From contig NZ_JAJFBP010000019.1 of the NCBI RefSeq assembly GCF_020697055.1, positions 1 through 64,000 on the forward strand: 64,000 bases of DNA, written 5' to 3'. The position numbers and the translations under genes were made by a program. Shown one piece after another: positions 56,788 through 64,000 of this stretch. The notes under the pieces are model-generated. The model was not told the DNA's origin and did not search any database. It worked only from the letters and a program-made list of their open reading frames with translations. The stretch is from Panacagrimonas sp. GTDB lineage: Bacteria > Pseudomonadota > Gammaproteobacteria > Nevskiales > Nevskiaceae. The stretch's first letter is position 1. Each line of letters begins with the position of its first letter.

Positions 56788-58869
56788 ATGAAACGGCTCG
56801 TCCTCGCTGCGCTCCTGCCCTTGCTCGCGCATGCCGCGGCACCGCCGGCCTCGCCCGCGGACGATCCGTACCTGTGGCTCGAGGAGATCGAAGGCTCGCG
56901 CGCGCTCGACTGGGTTCGCGCGCAGAACGCGGTGTCGCAGAAGGAACTGGAGTCGGAACCACGGTTCAAGGACACGTTCGATCGGCTGCTCGCGATCTAC
57001 GATTCGGACGCGCGCATTCCGGATGTCGAACTTCGCCACGGCTGGCTCTACAACTTCTGGCGCGACGCCGAACACGGTCGTGGGATCTGGCGGCGCACGA
57101 CGCCCGAACAGTTCCGCAAAGCCGCACCGGCCTGGGAAACGGTGCTGGATCTCGATGCGCTGGCCGCGAGCGAGAAGGAGAACTGGGTGTGGAAGGGCGC
57201 CGATTGCCTGTATCCGCGCTATCGACGCTGCCTGCTGAAGCTCTCGCGTGGCGGCGCCGATGCGCACGTGGTGCGCGAGTTCGACGTCGGTACGCGTGCC
57301 TTCGTCACCGGCGGCTTTTCCCTGCCCGAGGCCAAGCACGAGGTCGCGTGGCGCGATGCGGATCATCTGCTCGTGGCCACCGATGCCGGTCCGGACAGTC
57401 TCACCACCTCGGGCTATCCGCGCATCGTGCGCGAGTGGAGACGCGGCACGCCGATCGCGGCGGCATCGCCCGTGTACGAGGCGCAGAAGAGCGATGTCGC
57501 GGTCGGGTTTGCGATCTACCACGGGTCCGATCACCCGCGCGAAATCGTCCAGCGCGCGATCACCTTCTTCGAGTACGCGTATTTCCTGCGCTCGGGCGAT
57601 CACCTCGCGCCGCTGCCGGTGCCGGCCGACGCCGATCTGGATCTTCTGCACGACCAGCTGCTGCTGCGCCTGCGCAGCGACTGGAACATCGTGGGCCACC
57701 GCTATGCGGCCGGCAGCCTGATCACGATGCCGCTGGTGGGCTTCATCGAGGGCCGCCGCGACTTCCAGGTGCTGTTCGAGCCCACGTCGCAGGTTTCGCT
57801 GGACGGCTACGCGCGGGTGAAGAACGGCCTGCTGCTCAACCAGCTCGATCGCGTGCGCGGCCGTGTCACCGCGCTGCGCTATCACCGTGGTCAATGGACA
57901 CGGCGCACGGTGCCGGTGCCCGAGTCCGGAGAAGCCGAGGCACGCGCGCTCAATCCCGACGAGTCCGACCAGTACCACCTCCACGTGCAGAGCTTCACGG
58001 TGCCGCCGCGCGTGCTCGACGGCACGCTCGGCCACGACGAACACCGCCTGCTCAAGCAGCAGCCGGCCTTCTTCGACGCCGGCGGCCTCGAGATCGCGCA
58101 GCACGAGGCGGTGTCCGCCGACGGAACGCGCGTGCCCTACTTCGAGGTCGGTCGCACGGGTCGCAAGACCGACGGCAGGCAGCCGACCCTGCTGTACGCA
58201 TACGGCGGATTCGAGGTCTCGCTGACGCCCGGCTACTACGCCGCGGTCGGCGCGGCCTGGCTCGAGCGTGGCGGCACCTACGTGCTCGCCAACATCCGCG
58301 GCGGCGGCGAGTTCGGTCCGGGCTGGCACCAGGCGGCCGTTCGCGAGCATCGCCAGCGCGCATATGACGACTTCGCCGCGGTTGCGCAGGACCTGATCAG
58401 GCGCGGCGTCACCACGCCGGCGCACCTGGGCATCCAGGGCGGCAGCAACGGCGGGCTGCTCGTCGGCGTGGCGATGACCCAGCATCCCGAACTGTTCGGC
58501 GCCGTCGTCTGTCAGGTGCCGTTGCTCGACATGCGCCGCTACCACCAACTGCTGGCCGGCGCGAGCTGGATGAGCGAGTACGGCGATCCCGACGACGCGG
58601 CGCAGTGGGCCTACCTGTCGCGCTATTCGCCGTACCAGAACGTGAAGCCCGGCACCCGCTACCCGCGCATCCTGCTGACCACCTCGACCCGCGACGACCG
58701 TGTCCATCCGGGCCACGCCCGCAAGATGACGGCGCGGCTGCTCGAATACGGCCAGCCGGCGCTCTATTACGAGAACATCGAAGGCGGGCACGGCGGCGCG
58801 GCCAACCATCGGCAAAAGGCGTACATGGGCGCGCTGGCCTACACCTTCCTCTGGCAACGATTGCATTGA
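56788..58869 (+). CDS. prolyl oligopeptidase family serine peptidase, exported
   Basis: 693 residues with a signal peptide (cleavage near LAHAA). N-terminal DDPYLWLEEIEGSRALDWVRAQN leads into a beta-propeller (about 80-415). The C-terminal catalytic domain holds the nucleophile serine in GIQGGSNGGLLVG (about 556), the aspartate in TSTRDDRVHPGHA (about 640) and the histidine in EGGHGGAANH (about 673). It cuts short peptides after proline or works as an acyl-aminoacyl hydrolase in the periplasm. Divergent from the eut operon, with about 170 bases between; no repeat or further gene there. Confidence 0.9.
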   Translation: MKRLVLAALLPLLAHAAAPPASPADDPYLWLEEIEGSRALDWVRAQNAVSQKELESEPRFKDTFDRLLAIYDSDARIPDVELRHGWLYNFWRDAEHGRGIWRRTTPEQFRKAAPAWETVLDLDALAASEKENWVWKGADCLYPRYRRCLLKLSRGGADAHVVREFDVGTRAFVTGGFSLPEAKHEVAWRDADHLLVATDAGPDSLTTSGYPRIVREWRRGTPIAAASPVYEAQKSDVAVGFAIYHGSDHPREIVQRAITFFEYAYFLRSGDHLAPLPVPADADLDLLHDQLLLRLRSDWNIVGHRYAAGSLITMPLVGFIEGRRDFQVLFEPTSQVSLDGYARVKNGLLLNQLDRVRGRVTALRYHRGQWTRRTVPVPESGEAEARALNPDESDQYHLHVQSFTVPPRVLDGTLGHDEHRLLKQQPAFFDAGGLEIAQHEAVSADGTRVPYFEVGRTGRKTDGRQPTLLYAYGGFEVSLTPGYYAAVGAAWLERGGTYVLANIRGGGEFGPGWHQAAVREHRQRAYDDFAAVAQDLIRRGVTTPAHLGIQGGSNGGLLVGVAMTQHPELFGAVVCQVPLLDMRRYHQLLAGASWMSEYGDPDDAAQWAYLSRYSPYQNVKPGTRYPRILLTTSTRDDRVHPGHARKMTARLLEYGQPALYYENIEGGHGGAANHRQKAYMGALAYTFLWQRLH

Positions 58870-58952
58870 GAACTGCCGGCTGCAGCGCCCCGAGGGTGTG
58901 AATCCCGTCTCGGGCATCAATCCAGTGGTTGATAGCCATGGGCCGCCCGACC

Positions 58953-58978
58953 GGGCAGCCTCGCCGGGCGAGTTGCCC
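58953..58978. terminator. hairpin after the prolyl oligopeptidase gene
   Basis: GGGCA (58953-58957) pairs with TGCCC (58974-58978), and inside it CTCGC pairs with GCGAG around CGG. No T-run follows; termination is possible but weak. It lies about 70 bases before the next start codon, so it could also affect that leader. Confidence 0.35.
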
Positions 58979-59046
58979 ACCCTATCCGACCTCGGAATCG
59001 ATCGATCGGCGTGCGAACTCGACGCACATACCAATCGGAGAGAGAC

Positions 59047-60324
59047 ATGCACGCCTTGCCCTTTACCCCGGAGTCGAGTCGGCCGGCTTTGTTGCGCCGG
59101 GTCCGCACGATCGCGCTGTCGTTCCTGAGCACGGCCGCGTTGGCCGGCGCCCTGCTTGCCAGCGGCCAGGCGAGCGCGGCGGTCACCGAAATTCCCTACA
59201 GCGGAAACAAGAACTGCCCGGCCGGCAGCAACGAGGTGCGATTCGATCCCGTGGTTGCCGGGACGAAAACCGTCGGCGGATTCTCCGTCACGTTGACCCT
59301 CGACCAGCTGCCGCTGGGCCCCGGATTCGACTGGAGTGCAACCGGCGGCACGGTCTCGAGTGTCTTCGTGAAGGGCGGACCGGTCGGCATCCAGTTCAAG
59401 TACGCCCCCGCTGCGAACTCGGGAGAGAACCTGCATTCGCAGATCAATCCCAGCAACGGCAGGTACTACGGGCTGAGCCACGTCTCGTTCTGCTACACCC
59501 CGGGCCAGGCCAGGATCGATGTGCAGAAGGATTGCGCCGATCAAATCGTCGTAGGCGACAAGGTTCGCTCCATCAATACGGTCACCCTGATCAACAACGG
59601 TGACTTCGCGCTGACCAACCTCCTCGTGGAGGAAGTCACCACCAGCTTCGAGCAGTGCAGTCTCACCGCGGTCAATGGAGTACCGGTTGCACCGGTGACG
59701 CTGGTGCCGGGAACCAAGACGGCGGTGCCGGGGGTCAGTTCACTGGCCGTGGGTGCCCAGGCCACCGCCACGGTGGAATGTACCGGCCTTACCGCGAACA
59801 TCCAGAACACCATCAAGGCCTATGGAACTCATACCACCGGCGAGATCGACGATTCCGCCACATCGGATCCGGAACACACCTCTGCTTGTGACCTGCCACC
59901 TCCGAAGTTGGTCGTGGAGAAAGACTGCCCCGCGGACACCGACGTGCGCCTGATCAAGACCGACGCCGGCCTCGTCGTCCAGGTCTGCCCCACCATCAAG
60001 GTGACCAATACGGGAACGGAGATCCTGGACAACGTCACCATCACCGATGCGCTGCTTCCGGGGTCGCCGTTCGCCATCGGTACCCTCGCTGCGTCCGCGA
60101 GCCAGAGCATCCGCAAGTGCTACATCCCCACCCAGACCGAACAGATGACCGAGACCGACGGCGCGACGGGCCAGGTCTATGACGTGCCCAGCACGGCCTC
60201 GTTCTTCAATACGGCATCGGCGACCGGCACCGGCAGGTTCACCAAGGTCCAGGCCAAGCACGATGACAGCGCGAGCGGCGCCGAATGCAAGCTCTGCATC
60301 TGCGACGGCCCCGAATGTGAGTAG
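59047..60324 (+). CDS. secreted cysteine-rich DUF11-like repeat protein
   Basis: 425 residues from ATG 59047 (GGAGAGA upstream). A long signal peptide ends near GQASA-AVTE. The mature part is beta-rich and Thr/Val rich, with two or three DUF11-like immunoglobulin units marked by VQKDCADQIVVGDKV, VTLINNGDFALTNLLV, VVEKDCPADT and VTNTGTEILDNVTITDALLPG. Thirteen cysteines are visible, four of them in a C-terminal CKLCICDGPEC cluster. Probably an extracellular or cell-surface structural protein; I cannot assign a function. It is followed by a strong terminator and stands alone. Confidence 0.8.
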   Translation: MHALPFTPESSRPALLRRVRTIALSFLSTAALAGALLASGQASAAVTEIPYSGNKNCPAGSNEVRFDPVVAGTKTVGGFSVTLTLDQLPLGPGFDWSATGGTVSSVFVKGGPVGIQFKYAPAANSGENLHSQINPSNGRYYGLSHVSFCYTPGQARIDVQKDCADQIVVGDKVRSINTVTLINNGDFALTNLLVEEVTTSFEQCSLTAVNGVPVAPVTLVPGTKTAVPGVSSLAVGAQATATVECTGLTANIQNTIKAYGTHTTGEIDDSATSDPEHTSACDLPPPKLVVEKDCPADTDVRLIKTDAGLVVQVCPTIKVTNTGTEILDNVTITDALLPGSPFAIGTLAASASQSIRKCYIPTQTEQMTETDGATGQVYDVPSTASFFNTASATGTGRFTKVQAKHDDSASGAECKLCICDGPECE

Positions 60325-60365
60325 CGACGCGCTCGGCTGAAATTCGGCACGCAGACGAAGCGTTC

Positions 60366-60395
60366 ATGCCGGCCCGGAAACGGGCCGGCATTTTT
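60366..60395 (+). terminator. intrinsic terminator after the DUF11-like gene
   Basis: ATGCCGGCCCG and CGGGCCGGCAT form a perfect 11-base-pair stem around GAAA, followed by five T residues at 60391-60395. Confidence 0.92.
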
Positions 60396-60460
60396 CGTGG
60401 GAGAACGGAACGCCGGACCCTCACACGTAGGTCATTCGGCCGGTCACCGGTGGGGACGGG

Positions 60461-60466
60461 TAGAAT
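60461..60466 (+). promoter_or_regulatory. -10-like element before hisG
   Basis: TAGAAT, 27 bases before the hisG ATG. No convincing -35. The terminator just upstream makes an independent his promoter necessary. Confidence 0.4.
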
Positions 60467-60493
60467 TGCGCCCTTTCTGGCCGCGCTACACCC

Positions 60494-61144
60494 ATGTCCC
60501 AGCTCACGCTGGCCCTGTCCAAGGGCCGCATCCTCGAAGACAGCCTGCCGATGCTCGACCGCCTGGGCCTGGCCCCGGCCGGTGACATCGACCGCCTGCT
60601 GCGCGTGCCTTCGCGCGATCCGAACCTGCATTTCCTGATCATCCGGCCGTCGGACGTGCCCACCTACGTCGAGCACGGCGCCGCGGACCTGGGGATCGTG
60701 GGCAAGGACGTGCTGATGGAGCACGGCGGCGAGGCGCTGTACGAGCCGATGGACCTGGACATCGCCAAGTGCCGGCTGTCGATCGCGGCGGTCAAGGGCT
60801 CGCCGTTCGCGGTCGCCGGGGGTGCGGCGACGATCCGCCGGCGCGTGCGCGTGGCCACCAAGTACCCCGAGATCACGCGGCGCTACTTCGCCGCTCGCGG
60901 CGAACAGGTCGAGATCATCAAGCTCTACGGCTCGATGGAACTCGCGCCGCTGGTCGGGCTGGCGGACCTGATCGTGGACCTGGTCGCCACCGGCAACACG
61001 CTCAAGGCCAATGGCCTGGTCGAGACCGAGGTGATCTGCCAGGTCAGTTCGCGCGTGGTGGTCAACAAGGCCTCGATGAAGATGAAGCACGCGGCGCTGC
61101 GCGATCTGCTGGGACGCCTGCAGACGCTCGACCAGGCGGCGTGA
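60494..61144 (+). CDS. hisG: ATP phosphoribosyltransferase, short form
   Basis: 216 residues: [18 protein letters not shown] at the start, [28 protein letters not shown] (pattern), [51 protein letters not shown] (pattern). It lacks the C-terminal allosteric domain of long HisG, so it belongs to the short form that works only with the regulatory subunit HisZ (encoded elsewhere). It starts histidine synthesis. The stop overlaps a GTG upstream of hisD. Confidence 0.96.
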   Translation: MSQLTLALSKGRILEDSLPMLDRLGLAPAGDIDRLLRVPSRDPNLHFLIIRPSDVPTYVEHGAADLGIVGKDVLMEHGGEALYEPMDLDIAKCRLSIAAVKGSPFAVAGGAATIRRRVRVATKYPEITRRYFAARGEQVEIIKLYGSMELAPLVGLADLIVDLVATGNTLKANGLVETEVICQVSSRVVVNKASMKMKHAALRDLLGRLQTLDQAA

Positions 61145-61155
61145 GCGCAGCCCGC

Positions 61156-62448
61156 ATGGACACGAACCGGCTCGACACGGCCGATCCCGGCTTCGACGCG
61201 GCGCTCGCGCATCTGCTCGATCGCGCACCGACGCAGGATCCGGCGGTGACGCAGGCGGTCGAGCGCATCGTCGCCGACGTGCGTGCGCGCGGCGACGCGG
61301 CGCTGCTCGAACACACCAACCACTTCGATCGATCGGCCTGGACCTCGGCCGGGCAGCTCGAACTGTCGCGCGGCGATCTGGCGACCGCCTGGGACAGCCT
61401 CCCCGCCGGGCTGCAGACCGCGCTGCAGCGCGCGCACGAGCGCATCCGCGCCTACGCCGAGCGCCAGCCGCTGGAACCGTTCGAATTCGGCGACGCACTG
61501 GGCAATCGGCTCGGCCAGCGCATCACGCCGCTCGATCGCGTCGGCATCTACGTCCCGGGCGGCAAGGCGGCGTACCCGTCGTCGGTGCTGATGAATGCGG
61601 TGCCGGCCAAGGTCGCCGGTGTTCCCGAGATCGTGATGGTGGTGCCCACGCCGGGCGGCGAGACCAATGCGGCGGTACTGGGCGCCGCGCACCTGGCCGG
61701 CGTCGATCGCGTATTCCGCATCGGCGGCGCGCAGGCGGTGGCGGCGCTCGCTTACGGCACGCAGTGCGTGCCGGCGGTCGACAAGATCGTCGGGCCCGGC
61801 AACGCCTACGTGGCGGCCGCCAAGCGCCGCGTGTTCGGGCAGGTCGGCATCGATTCGATCGCGGGGCCTTCGGAGATCGTCGTGATCTCGGATGGCGCCA
61901 GCGACCCGCGCTGGATCGCGATGGACCTGTTCAGCCAGGCCGAGCACGACGAGGACGCACAGTCGATCCTGATCTCGCCGGACGCCGCGTTCCTCGAGCG
62001 CGTGGCGCAGGCGATGGACGAACGGGTGAAGGACCTGCCGCGCGCGGCGATCGTGCGCGCGTCGATCCGGTCGCGCGGCGCGCTGATCCAGGTGCGCTCG
62101 CTGGAGGAGGCGGTCGAGGTCTCCAACCGCATCGCGCCCGAGCATCTCGAATTGGCCGTCGACGCGCCGCGGGCGTTGCTGCCGCGCGTGCGCCACGCCG
62201 GTGCGGTGTTCCTCGGCCGCCACACGCCGGAAGCCTTCGGCGACTACTGCGCCGGGCCCAACCACGTGCTGCCGACTTCGCGGGCCGCGCGTTTTTCGAA
62301 TCCGCTGGGCGTCTACGAGTTCCAGAAGCGCACCAGCCTGATCGAATGCAGCCCGGAAGGGGCGCGCACGCTCGCCGCGATCGCCGGCACCCTGGCCGAT
62401 GCCGAAGGCCTGCAGGCGCACGCCGCCTCGGCCCGCGACCGCGCCTGA
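61156..62448 (+). CDS. hisD: histidinol dehydrogenase
   Basis: 430 residues from ATG 61156; GTG 61141, which overlaps the hisG stop as GTGA, would add five residues and is equally possible. HisD motifs: [63 protein letters not shown], the zinc-binding [11 protein letters not shown] (Gln and His) and APEHLEL (catalytic Glu-His). It catalyses the last two oxidations to histidine with NAD. The rest of the his genes are not in the 1.5 kb that follow. Confidence 0.96.
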   Translation: MDTNRLDTADPGFDAALAHLLDRAPTQDPAVTQAVERIVADVRARGDAALLEHTNHFDRSAWTSAGQLELSRGDLATAWDSLPAGLQTALQRAHERIRAYAERQPLEPFEFGDALGNRLGQRITPLDRVGIYVPGGKAAYPSSVLMNAVPAKVAGVPEIVMVVPTPGGETNAAVLGAAHLAGVDRVFRIGGAQAVAALAYGTQCVPAVDKIVGPGNAYVAAAKRRVFGQVGIDSIAGPSEIVVISDGASDPRWIAMDLFSQAEHDEDAQSILISPDAAFLERVAQAMDERVKDLPRAAIVRASIRSRGALIQVRSLEEAVEVSNRIAPEHLELAVDAPRALLPRVRHAGAVFLGRHTPEAFGDYCAGPNHVLPTSRAARFSNPLGVYEFQKRTSLIECSPEGARTLAAIAGTLADAEGLQAHAASARDRA

Positions 62449-62512
62449 CCCGGCGGCGGCTCCGACGCCGCCGACCGATGCAACGTCAAACGCGGCCTGC
62501 CAAACTCGGCCG

Positions 62513-63391
62513 ATGCGCACGTACCTCCTACCTCGCCCCTGGTGGGCCACCCTGGCCGCCCTGCCGCTGCTGGCCGGTTGCGAATCCAAGTTCGACATCG
62601 ACCTGGTGGTCGGCCCGGCACCGGAGGAATCGAACGTCACCGTGCGCGTCGAAGGCGTGGACCTGCGACGCATCGACGGCGACCTCGAAAAAGTCCGGCG
62701 CAACGCGACCGGCGAGTTCGAGTCGCAAGCGGGCAGCCCGGACACCGCCCGGGAACTGGTCACCGACGCCAAGATCGACAACGGCGAATACGCCGGCGTG
62801 CGCCTGATCCTGGCCGAGGATGCGGGCGATGTGCAGGTCGAAGGCGAACCCGACGAGCTGATCGAACCTTCGGCCACCGCCGATACCCGTGATGCCGAGG
62901 TCGCGTTCGACTTCGAGGACAACGACGACAACGACGTCGGCGTCGTGGTGGCGCTGGATCTGGTGCTGTCGCTGAGCCAGGACAACGGCGAAGGCGAATA
63001 CACGCTGGACCCCGTGATCCGCGCGATGGAGACCGAAGACGCCGCCGGCATCAACGGCACCATCCCCGCTTCACGCTTCGACGATGCCGCCTGCGACGAA
63101 GGCACCAAGCGCGTCTACGCCTTCGTCGGCACCGGCGTGGAGCCGGACGAACGGGATGGCAACGAGGCCGAACCGATCGCGGTCGCGGACATCGTCCGTA
63201 CCAGTGCGGTGTCGGCCGGTACGTTCGAATTCCAATACATGCCGCCGGACGACTACACCCTGGCCTTCACCTGCGAAGGCGAGTTCGAGAATGGCATCGA
63301 GCCGGCCGACGACGAGGTGATCGACTTCTTCGAGGGCGCGGACATCCGGCTCGATCCGGGCGAGGAACTCCAGGTCGAATTCGACGACTGA
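62513..63391 (+). CDS. acidic DUF4382-like lipoprotein
   Basis: 292 residues from ATG 62513. The signal peptide ends in the lipobox LLAGC (cysteine at about 23). The mature part is highly acidic (runs such as DFEDNDDNDVG and DEVIDFFEGADIRLDPGEE), has a central beta-rich segment of the DUF4382 type (VTVRVEGVDLRRIDGD, YAGVRLILAEDAGDV) and a C-terminal CNA/carboxypeptidase-like segment (FQYMPPDDYTLAFTCEG). Function unknown; the acidic loops suggest divalent-cation binding. It lies before the membrane-fusion protein gene, with 58 bases between. Confidence 0.72.
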   Translation: MRTYLLPRPWWATLAALPLLAGCESKFDIDLVVGPAPEESNVTVRVEGVDLRRIDGDLEKVRRNATGEFESQAGSPDTARELVTDAKIDNGEYAGVRLILAEDAGDVQVEGEPDELIEPSATADTRDAEVAFDFEDNDDNDVGVVVALDLVLSLSQDNGEGEYTLDPVIRAMETEDAAGINGTIPASRFDDAACDEGTKRVYAFVGTGVEPDERDGNEAEPIAVADIVRTSAVSAGTFEFQYMPPDDYTLAFTCEGEFENGIEPADDEVIDFFEGADIRLDPGEELQVEFDD

Positions 63392-63449
63392 CGCGCCGCG
63401 TGGAAGCTGCCAAGCTAGCTTCCTCTCCCCTTTCGTCACCGTCGCCGTA

Positions 63450-64000
63450 ATGAAGGACGACAAGTCCGCGCTGCTCGGCAGCCTGAAGATCGAACGCGGC
63501 ACCGAGGATGCGTCTCCGGGCGGCCCTCGCCGACGCCACCTGCTGTTGATCGCCGCCGGCGTGCTGATCGCGGCGCTGGCCATCGTGCTGGCCACGCGCG
63601 ACCGCACCGTGAGCGTGCGCACCGTCGTGGCGCGCACGCCCGGCGCCGAGGCCGGCTCGGTGCTCGATGCCTCCGGCTACGTCGTGGCGCGACGGCGTGC
63701 CACCGTCTCGTCCAAGGTCACCGGCAAGGTGGTGGAGCTGCTGATCGAGGAGGGCTCGCGCGTCGAGGAAGGCCAGGTGCTCGCACGCATCGACGACTCC
63801 AACCTGAAGGCGCAGCTCGAACTGGCGCGCTCGCAGCTCGACGCCGCGCGCTCGCAGCTCGCCGAAGTGCAGGTGCAGCTGGTCGAGGCCGATCGCAACC
63901 TGTCGCGCACCCGCGAACTGGCCGGTCGCAAGCTGCTCAGCCAGGCGGCGCTCGACAACGCGCAGGCCAATCGCGACACCTTGCGCGCCCGCATCGAGAG
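63450..64000 (+). CDS. HlyD/RND-type membrane fusion protein (partial, runs off the window)
   Basis: The ATG at 63450 opens a frame that continues without stop to the window end (183 codons). It encodes a cytoplasmic N-terminus, a membrane helix (about 30-50: LLLIAAGVLIAALAIVLA), then SVRTVVAR and a biotinyl-lipoyl half motif (SGYVVARRRATVSSKVTGKV, VEEGQVLARIDDSNLKAQLE) leading into a coiled-coil hairpin (ARSQLDAARSQLAEVQVQL). This is the adaptor of a tripartite or MacAB-type exporter; the partner pump is expected downstream. Confidence 0.88.
   Translation, partial: MKDDKSALLGSLKIERGTEDASPGGPRRRHLLLIAAGVLIAALAIVLATRDRTVSVRTVVARTPGAEAGSVLDASGYVVARRRATVSSKVTGKVVELLIEEGSRVEEGQVLARIDDSNLKAQLELARSQLDAARSQLAEVQVQLVEADRNLSRTRELAGRKLLSQAALDNAQANRDTLRARIE

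Noticed and set aside
58870-59046. Riboswitch in the leader of the DUF11-like gene
   Set aside because: The region folds into a GC-rich hairpin, but I could not match it to the conserved cores of c-di-GMP, TPP, cobalamin or ykkC-type riboswitches.
56245-59544. A 1099-codon open frame on the minus strand covering the prolyl oligopeptidase region
   Set aside because: It is a shadow of the exported peptidase gene on the plus strand. Only its last 124 codons (SnoaL-like protein) are protein-like; the rest is Arg/Ala/Gly/His-rich with no domain.

Overview
High-GC, gene-dense, single-copy chromosomal DNA from a gammaproteobacterium, most likely of the Xanthomonadales/Lysobacterales or a close relative. 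Three points support this. The gene order zapA - 6S RNA - fau is a gammaproteobacterial hallmark. The block kdsD-kdsC-lptC-lptA-lptB-rpoN-hpf-ptsN-(hprK)-rapZ-EIIA-HPr-EI is the classical rpoN/LPS locus, and the hprK plus mannose-type EIIA version of it is typical of xanthomonad-like lineages. Start codons are often GTG or TTG, and genes are tightly packed with many 4-base ATGA-type overlaps. No tRNA, rRNA, transposase, integrase, phage gene or CRISPR array was seen. No gene-free stretch exceeds about 300 bases; the longest gap holds the 6S RNA gene.

Layout. 1-8.2 kb: DUF4399 protein, an SDR dehydrogenase, a thiolase, an NAD-dependent epimerase, two amino-acid transporters (APC and AGCS families) and ferrochelatase. 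8.2-14.9 kb: two OmpA/thrombospondin-repeat envelope proteins, SohB-like protease, PEBP protein, DegQ/DegP-type protease and the ZapA division pair. 15-21.4 kb: 6S RNA, fau, EVE protein, ilvA, proC, yggT and metX-metW. 21.5-28.8 kb: a translationally coupled signalling cluster on the minus strand (TerB-like protein, giant CHASE3/HAMP/GAF hybrid kinase with three receiver domains, CheR, CheB, receiver-GGDEF cyclase) followed by an outer-membrane protein. 28.9-35.8 kb: hydrolase, SH3 protein, membrane HTTM-like protein, TatD, SMP-30-like beta-propeller and acyl-CoA synthetase. 35.8-45.8 kb: a purely regulatory PTS (EI, HPr, EIIA-Man, RapZ, a short HprK, EIIA-Ntr) joined to rpoN and the Lpt/Kdo operon. 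45.9-54.1 kb: sirtuin, photolyase, ECF-like sigma factor, then yadG - lipoprotein phospholipase D - yadH - ibaG - murA. 54.1-60.3 kb: ethanolamine ammonia-lyase operon, prolyl oligopeptidase and a secreted cysteine-rich protein. 60.5-64 kb: hisG (short form), hisD, an acidic lipoprotein and the start of an RND/ABC membrane-fusion protein.

How it works together. The central part links nitrogen/carbon PTS signalling, sigma-54, ribosome hibernation and LPS export, as in other gammaproteobacteria. Two departures stand out. HprK consists of the kinase domain only. The position next to ibaG-murA that holds the mlaFEDCB phospholipid transporter in E. coli and Pseudomonas is occupied here by a YadGH-type ABC exporter wrapped around an exported, lipid-anchored cardiolipin-synthase-like enzyme. 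The coupled TerB-kinase-CheR-CheB-GGDEF cluster is the best candidate for an incompletely described signalling system.
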